Source of the DNA: VRUE01 sp035266685
GTDB taxonomy: Bacteria; Actinomycetota; Thermoleophilia; Solirubrobacterales; 70-9
Direction: 5' to 3'
Length of the DNA: 45,097 nt
NCBI GenBank assembly: GCA_035266685.1
Contig: DATFMX010000029.1
Location: 1-45,097 of the forward strand
A program made the position numbers and the translations under genes. Positions 40,953 through 45,097 of this stretch are shown here, piece after piece. A model generated the notes under the pieces. That model made no database searches, had not been told where the DNA came from, and saw only the letters and a list, made by a program, of their open reading frames with translations. Every line of letters begins with the position of its first letter. The first letter of the stretch is position 1.

Positions 40953-41984
40953 TTGTCCTCTCCAGTTACCTCGCCCGACGCGAGCAGGTTCGCGATCGGG
41001 TTCGACCACCGTGACCGCGCGCGGCTCTTCGAGCTGTGGACGCAGGTGCTCGACTCCGAGCAGTGGTCGGAGGGCAAGACGCTGGAGGCCTTCGAGCAGC
41101 GCTGGGAGCGCTGGAACGGGCTGCCCAGCGTGGGACTGTCGAGCTGGGCCGGCGGCGCCCTCGCCGCGCTCGAGTTCGCCGGGGTGCGCGGCGAGACGGT
41201 GCTCTGCCCCTCCAACACCTTCATGGCGACGCCGCTGGCGGCGATCGGCGCCGGCGCCGAGGTCGAGTTCGTCGACTGCAACCGCACCGACCTCTGCATG
41301 TCCTTCGAGGACTTCGAGCGCAAGGCCGAGCGGCACAAGCCGAAGGCGGCGATCCTCGTCCACATCGGCGGCCACATCGGCTTCGATTCCGAGCGCATCG
41401 CCGCCTACTGCCGGGCCAACGGCATCTTCCTGCTCGAGGACTGCGCTCACGCGCACGGCGCCGAGTGGGGCGAGCGCCGCCCCGGGGCCTTCGGCGACGC
41501 CGGCGTCTACTCGCTCTACGCGACCAAGACCGTCTCCACCGGCGAGGGCGGGGTGCTCGTCTCCGCCAACCAGGAGCTGATCGAGTTCGCGCGCAAGTTC
41601 CGCAACTACGGCAAGTTCGAGCACGAGGTCGACGGGCTCAACTTCCGGATGAGCGAGTTCACCGCGGCGCTCGGCCTCGTCCAGGCGGACCGCATGGAGG
41701 AGATCGTCGCCTGGAAGAACGAGTACGCGCGCGAGCGCCTCGACCCCCTGCACCCGGCCCGCCTCGAGCTGCCCGAGGGGATGACCTCCGGCCTCTACAA
41801 GTACATCGTCTTCGAGCCGATCGAGAAGTCGACCGGCCGCGTCTACGAGGAACCGTGCCACCGGATCATGGGGCGCGACGACGACCTTCCCAACACCGAG
41901 TGGGTGGCCCAGAACCACTGGTGTGTCCCCCTCTACTATCGACCGGAGAGCCGCGAGGACGCTCTCGCGAAGGAGGAAGCATGA
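40953..41984 (+). CDS. DegT/DnrJ/EryC1/StrS-family PLP aminotransferase
   Basis: A 343-residue PLP enzyme. K192 in LYATKTVSTGEGG should bind PLP; DCAHAHGAEW supplies the ring-nitrogen Asp and ring stacking, and FRNYG follows. Family members aminate keto-sugars bound to nucleotides. Its end overlaps the epimerase-glycosyltransferase gene (ATGA), and the pair most likely prepares an amino sugar that is added to a surface glycolipid. TTG 40953 is used; the real start may differ by a few codons. Confidence 0.9.
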   Translation: MSSPVTSPDASRFAIGFDHRDRARLFELWTQVLDSEQWSEGKTLEAFEQRWERWNGLPSVGLSSWAGGALAALEFAGVRGETVLCPSNTFMATPLAAIGAGAEVEFVDCNRTDLCMSFEDFERKAERHKPKAAILVHIGGHIGFDSERIAAYCRANGIFLLEDCAHAHGAEWGERRPGAFGDAGVYSLYATKTVSTGEGGVLVSANQELIEFARKFRNYGKFEHEVDGLNFRMSEFTAALGLVQADRMEEIVAWKNEYARERLDPLHPARLELPEGMTSGLYKYIVFEPIEKSTGRVYEEPCHRIMGRDDDLPNTEWVAQNHWCVPLYYRPESREDALAKEEA

Positions 41985-44269
41985 GAGTCCTGGTAACCGG
42001 CGGCGGCGGCTTCATCGGCTCGCACGTGGTCGATCGGCTGATGCGCGACGGCCACACGCCGCGGATCTTCGACCTCAGCGCCTCTCCCTACCACTCCTCG
42101 CTCGAGGTCGAGACCTTCACCGGCAGCATCACCGACCCCGCCAACCTCGACCTGGCGATGCGCGACTGCGATGCCGTCATCCACCTCGCCGCGGTCGCCG
42201 ACGTCGCCCACGTCCTCGCCGACCCGGTGCTCGCCGAGGAGGTCAACACGCGCGGCACGCTCAACGTGCTCGAGGCGGCCTGCCGGGCCAAGGTCGGCCG
42301 CGTCGTCTACGGCTCGACCACCTGGGTCTACAGCGACTGCGCCGAGCAGGCGGTCGACGAGGCCACGCCGATCCCCGCGCCGCGCCACCTCTACACGGCG
42401 ACCAAGCTGGCCGGCGAGACCTACTGCGCCGGCTACGCCGAGCTGTTCGAGCTGGAGTCGACGGTGCTGCGCTTCGGCATCCCCTACGGGCCACGCGCCC
42501 GCGCCGCCGGCGTCGTCGCCAAGTTCACCGACCTGGCGCTGGAAGGCAAGCCGTTGACGATCGCCGGCGACGGCAGCCAGTGCCGCAGCTTCATCTACGT
42601 CGAGGACCTCGCCGACGGGATCGTCTCGGCGCTCGCCCCGGCAGCCGCCAACCGCACCTACAACCTCTCCGGCGAGGAGGTCGTGACGATCCTCGAAATC
42701 GCCGAGCGGGTGCAGGAAAACACCGAGGGCTGCGAGATCGTCCACACGCCGCCGCGTCCCGGCGACTTCCCCGGCAAGGAGATCTCCAACGCCCGCGCGC
42801 TGGAGGAGATCGGCTGGAAGGCGCAGACGAGCTTCCGCGAGGGCGTGCGCCGCTACGTCGAGTGGGTCCGCAACACGACCCGGCCGCCCGACCCGGTGCC
42901 CGGGCTGAAGCCGGTCCTGCGCGGCAGCGCCGGGACCGAGGAGCAGCCGCCGCGGGTGCTGATCATGACCGCCGACATCGGCGAGGGCCACGACCTGCCG
43001 GCGCGGATGATCAAGGCGGACGTCGAACGCGACATGCCCGACGCCGAGGTCGAGGTCGTCGACGGGCTGCAGGCGATGGCGAAGATCTGCGGCTCGGTGG
43101 TCCGCGACGGCTCGCGCTTCACCTTCCGCTGGATGCCCTGGCTGTTCGACCTGCAGTACTGGCTGATCACGAAGTTCGCGCCGACCCGCTGGCTGATGCA
43201 CCACCTCAGCTACCTGTTCGGCGCCCGCGGCCTGATGCGGGCGATCGAGGAGCGCCAGCCCGACGTCGTCATCTCCACCTACCCGGGCGTGACCGCCGTG
43301 CTCGGCATGCTGCGCGAGAACCGCCGCCTGCTCGTGCCGGTCCACTCGGCGATCACCGACCTCGCCGGGCTGCGCTACTGGGCGCATCCCGGGGTCGACC
43401 TGCACTACGTCACCCACCCGGAGTCGATCGAGGAGGTCGAGCGCCTGGTCGGCCCCGGCAGCGTCGAGTGGCTGCGACCGCCGATCGCCCGCGACTTCCT
43501 GATGCCGCGCACCCGCGCCGCGGCGCGCGAGGCGCTCGAGCTGCCCGCCCACGGGCGGCTCGTGCTGGTCTCCGGCGGCGGTTGGGGGGTCGGCGACCTG
43601 GACGGCGCGATCGACGCCGCGCTGCGCGAGGAGGACACGCTCGTCGTCTGCCTCACCGGCCGCAACGAGCAGCTGCGCGAGCGGCTCGAGCAGCGCTACG
43701 CCGACAACGAGCGGATGCGGGCGATCGGCTTCACCGAGCAGATGAGCGACTGGCTGGCCGCCGCCGACGCGATGGTCCACTCGACCGCCGGGCTGACCGT
43801 GCTGGAGGCGCACATCCGCGGTTGCCCGGTCGTCTCCTACGGCTTCTCGGTCGGCCACCTGCGGGCCAACAACGCCGCCTTCGAGCGCTTCGGCCTGGCC
43901 GAAGTGGCGCGCTCCGAGCACGAGCTCGAGTCGGTGCTGCGCCACCTGACCCGCGAGCGTCGCTCGCCCGACTCGAGCTTCGCCTCGCTGCCCTCGATCT
44001 CCTCGCGGGTGCTGGCGGCGCGTCCACGGGTCAAGCCGCAGCCGGTCTGGCGCCTGCGCATGGAGCGGGTCGCGACCGCGGTCAGCCTCGCCGCCCTGGC
44101 GATCGTCCTGTTGTTCACGGTGATCAACCGCGAAGCCCCCTACAAGGTGGTCGCCAAACCACTCGAGGGCCGCATCCACTTCGGCAAGGACGAAGACGAA
44201 CCGACGCCCGCCGTGCAGCGGAACCGCCCCGCCGCCACGCGCGGCGCCGCCGCCCACGAAGCCCGTTGA
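41981..44269 (+). CDS. Fused NAD-sugar epimerase and MGDG-synthase/MurG-like glycosyltransferase
   Basis: A 762-residue three-part protein. Residues 1-300 form an extended SDR: VTGGGGFIGSH binds NAD, and YTATK is the catalytic YXXXK pair. After a linker of about 25 residues, residues about 325-690 form a GT-B glycosyltransferase: DIGEGHDLPARMI resembles the lipid-acceptor region of MGDG synthases, and the HSTAGLTVLEAHIRGCPVV region resembles the family 28 nucleotide-sugar site. A single membrane helix at about 696-715 and a basic tail end it. It may make a nucleotide sugar and transfer it directly onto a membrane lipid. ATG 41981 overlaps the DegT stop, and no internal stop separates the parts. 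Confidence 0.9.
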   Translation: MRVLVTGGGGFIGSHVVDRLMRDGHTPRIFDLSASPYHSSLEVETFTGSITDPANLDLAMRDCDAVIHLAAVADVAHVLADPVLAEEVNTRGTLNVLEAACRAKVGRVVYGSTTWVYSDCAEQAVDEATPIPAPRHLYTATKLAGETYCAGYAELFELESTVLRFGIPYGPRARAAGVVAKFTDLALEGKPLTIAGDGSQCRSFIYVEDLADGIVSALAPAAANRTYNLSGEEVVTILEIAERVQENTEGCEIVHTPPRPGDFPGKEISNARALEEIGWKAQTSFREGVRRYVEWVRNTTRPPDPVPGLKPVLRGSAGTEEQPPRVLIMTADIGEGHDLPARMIKADVERDMPDAEVEVVDGLQAMAKICGSVVRDGSRFTFRWMPWLFDLQYWLITKFAPTRWLMHHLSYLFGARGLMRAIEERQPDVVISTYPGVTAVLGMLRENRRLLVPVHSAITDLAGLRYWAHPGVDLHYVTHPESIEEVERLVGPGSVEWLRPPIARDFLMPRTRAAAREALELPAHGRLVLVSGGGWGVGDLDGAIDAALREEDTLVVCLTGRNEQLRERLEQRYADNERMRAIGFTEQMSDWLAAADAMVHSTAGLTVLEAHIRGCPVVSYGFSVGHLRANNAAFERFGLAEVARSEHELESVLRHLTRERRSPDSSFASLPSISSRVLAARPRVKPQPVWRLRMERVATAVSLAALAIVLLFTVINREAPYKVVAKPLEGRIHFGKDEDEPTPAVQRNRPAATRGAAAHEAR

Positions 44270-44919
44270 TCGAGGCCCCGCTGGCGCCGCACTCGGCCCG
44301 CGTCGCGGCGCGGCTGGGGATCGTGCGACGCCAGGAGGGCCTCGACGGGGTGGCGCTGACCTTCGACGACGGCCCGCACCCGCAGGGGACGCCGCTGATT
44401 TTGGAGGCGCTGCGCGAGGCGGGCGCGCCGGCGACCTTCTTCCTCGCCGGCGAGCAGGTCGAGCGGCGGCCGGCGCTGGCGGCGGAGATCGTCGCCGCCG
44501 GCCACCGGGTGGGGCTGCACTGCCACCGCCACCGCAGCGCCCTGCGCCTGACCCGCCGCCAGTTCGCCGCCGACGCCGAGCGCGGGCGGGCGGCGATCGA
44601 GGAGGCGAGCGGCGAGGCGATCGGCGACCACCGGCCGCCCTACGGGATCTACACCGGCGCCGCCCTGCGCAGCGTCCGCGAGCGCGGCTGGCGGCCGGTG
44701 CTCTGGTCGCGCTGGGGGAGGGACTGGCGCGGAGCGGCGACGGGTCGCTCGATCGCCCGGCTGGCGACCGGCTCCGCCCGCGCGGGCGACGTCCTGCTAC
44801 TGCACGACGCCGACTACTACAGCACCCCCGGCTCCTGGGCGCGCACGCTGGCGGCCCTGCCGATCATCGTCGAGGAACTGGCCTCGGGCGGGCTGAAGAT
44901 CGCCTCGCTGCGCCGCTGA
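44266..44919 (+). CDS. Polysaccharide deacetylase (NodB/CE4 family)
   Basis: A 217-residue CE4 domain. Motif 1 is LTFDDGPHP (catalytic and metal Asp), motif 2 HCHRH (two metal His), motif 3 RPPYG and motif 5 LLHD, all intact. No signal peptide is visible, so a cytosolic substrate such as a lipid-linked acetylated sugar is plausible. TTG 44266 overlaps the stop of the preceding glycosyltransferase gene, implying co-translation. The trio resembles synthesis of a deacetylated amino-sugar glycolipid, which is inference. Confidence 0.92.
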   Translation: MIEAPLAPHSARVAARLGIVRRQEGLDGVALTFDDGPHPQGTPLILEALREAGAPATFFLAGEQVERRPALAAEIVAAGHRVGLHCHRHRSALRLTRRQFAADAERGRAAIEEASGEAIGDHRPPYGIYTGAALRSVRERGWRPVLWSRWGRDWRGAATGRSIARLATGSARAGDVLLLHDADYYSTPGSWARTLAALPIIVEELASGGLKIASLRR

Positions 44920-45029
44920 CTCGGCGGTGCGAGCGTCCAGTGCTCGCAGCCGGCGAAGGCTTCGTCGAGCCGCCGCGCCATCGCGCTTCTTCTGGTTGGC
45001 CGATCCTGGTCGAAGATTTCCTGGGACAT
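44817..45029 (-). CDS. Possible small protein at the window edge
   Basis: A 70-residue ORF on the minus strand with a good ribosome site (GGACGGAGAG, 5 nt before ATG 45029). The N-terminal 39 residues (MSQEIFDQDRPTRRSAMARR and following) look like a normal soluble protein; the rest runs antisense to the end of the deacetylase gene by 103 nt, which weakens the call. It may be a real small gene or a truncated remnant. The region 45030-45097 shows no other gene. Confidence 0.4.
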   Translation of the reverse strand: MSQEIFDQDRPTRRSAMARRLDEAFAGCEHWTLAPPSQRRSEAIFSPPEASSSTMIGRAASVRAQEPGVL

Positions 45030-45097
45030 GAAATCTCTCCGTCCTGTAGGGGGCGTTGACATAACACTCGCGCCCCGATCGGACGAAAAACCCGCAA

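Noticed and set aside
41936..44257. Minus-strand frame of 773 codons opposite the epimerase-glycosyltransferase
   Set aside because: Antisense shadow; composition rich in Gly, Arg, Asp and Val without domain motifs.
45049..45080. TTGACA-type promoter at the right edge
   Set aside because: TTGACA occurs at 45055 but no matching -10 element lies at the right distance within the window.

Overview
The window is a GC-rich (roughly 70%) stretch of bacterial chromosome with dense genes, frequent GTG/TTG starts and many 1-14 nt gene overlaps. Its content suggests a deep-branching actinobacterium, most likely class Thermoleophilia (Solirubrobacterales-like). The reasons are a mycobacterial-type pair of ArsA/Get3-like ATPases, a DipZ-type CcdA-thioredoxin fusion, an Rv1264-like adenylyl cyclase, an Rv3030-Rv3031-Rv3032-like methyltransferase/GH57/glycosyltransferase trio, and an isobutyryl-CoA-mutase-type B12 enzyme with MeaB. 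The taxonomic call is inference. I saw no rRNA, tRNA, CRISPR array, insertion sequence or phage gene.

Layout. 1-3.9 kb: an unrecognised acidic protein facing two Get3/ArsA-like ATPases. 3.9-8.0 kb: a ParA-like ATPase, an FtsZ with a long N-terminal extension, and a gamma-glutamyltransferase. 8.0-14.6 kb: an adenylyl cyclase, a methyltransferase, then a probable methylated alpha-glucan module (methyltransferase, GH57 branching enzyme, GT4 glucosyltransferase) followed by an XRE regulator and a hexapeptide acyltransferase. 14.7-20 kb: MeaB, a PRC-barrel protein, a Met/His-rich lipoprotein, DipZ and a two-component system. 20-27.5 kb: acyl-CoA dehydrogenase, aldehyde dehydrogenase, HxlR regulator, leucyl aminopeptidase, thiolase, HAD phosphatase and a TlpA-like thioredoxin. 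27.5-33.2 kb: a cytochrome c oxidase operon (cupredoxin-like protein, subunits II, I and III, CtaG, a 44-residue membrane peptide, SCO). 33.3-40.9 kb: a membrane protein, the mutase large and small subunits, EtfB, EtfA, ETF-quinone oxidoreductase and a DMT-like transporter. 40.95-44.9 kb: a surface-glycan operon (DegT aminotransferase, a fused epimerase-glycosyltransferase and a polysaccharide deacetylase).

How the genes work together. The acyl-CoA dehydrogenase, thiolase, mutase, MeaB, ETF and ETF-QO outline branched- and short-chain acyl-CoA oxidation feeding electrons to quinone, and the oxidase operon supplies a terminal acceptor. SCO, DipZ, TlpA and possibly the Met/His-rich lipoprotein fit copper delivery and extracytoplasmic thiol chemistry.

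The most unusual layer is not a single gene. The window is studded with long near-perfect palindromes belonging to several families. One family has four intergenic copies with 16-20 bp perfect arms plus a decayed copy inside a coding region. Another, about 92 bp long, lies in frame inside the disordered N-terminal linkers of both ParA and FtsZ; its two copies differ at paired stem positions in a compensatory way, so the folded structure itself looks selected or recently templated. A recurring TAGACT-like hexamer 6-10 nt before start codons also suggests widespread leaderless or near-leaderless transcription.
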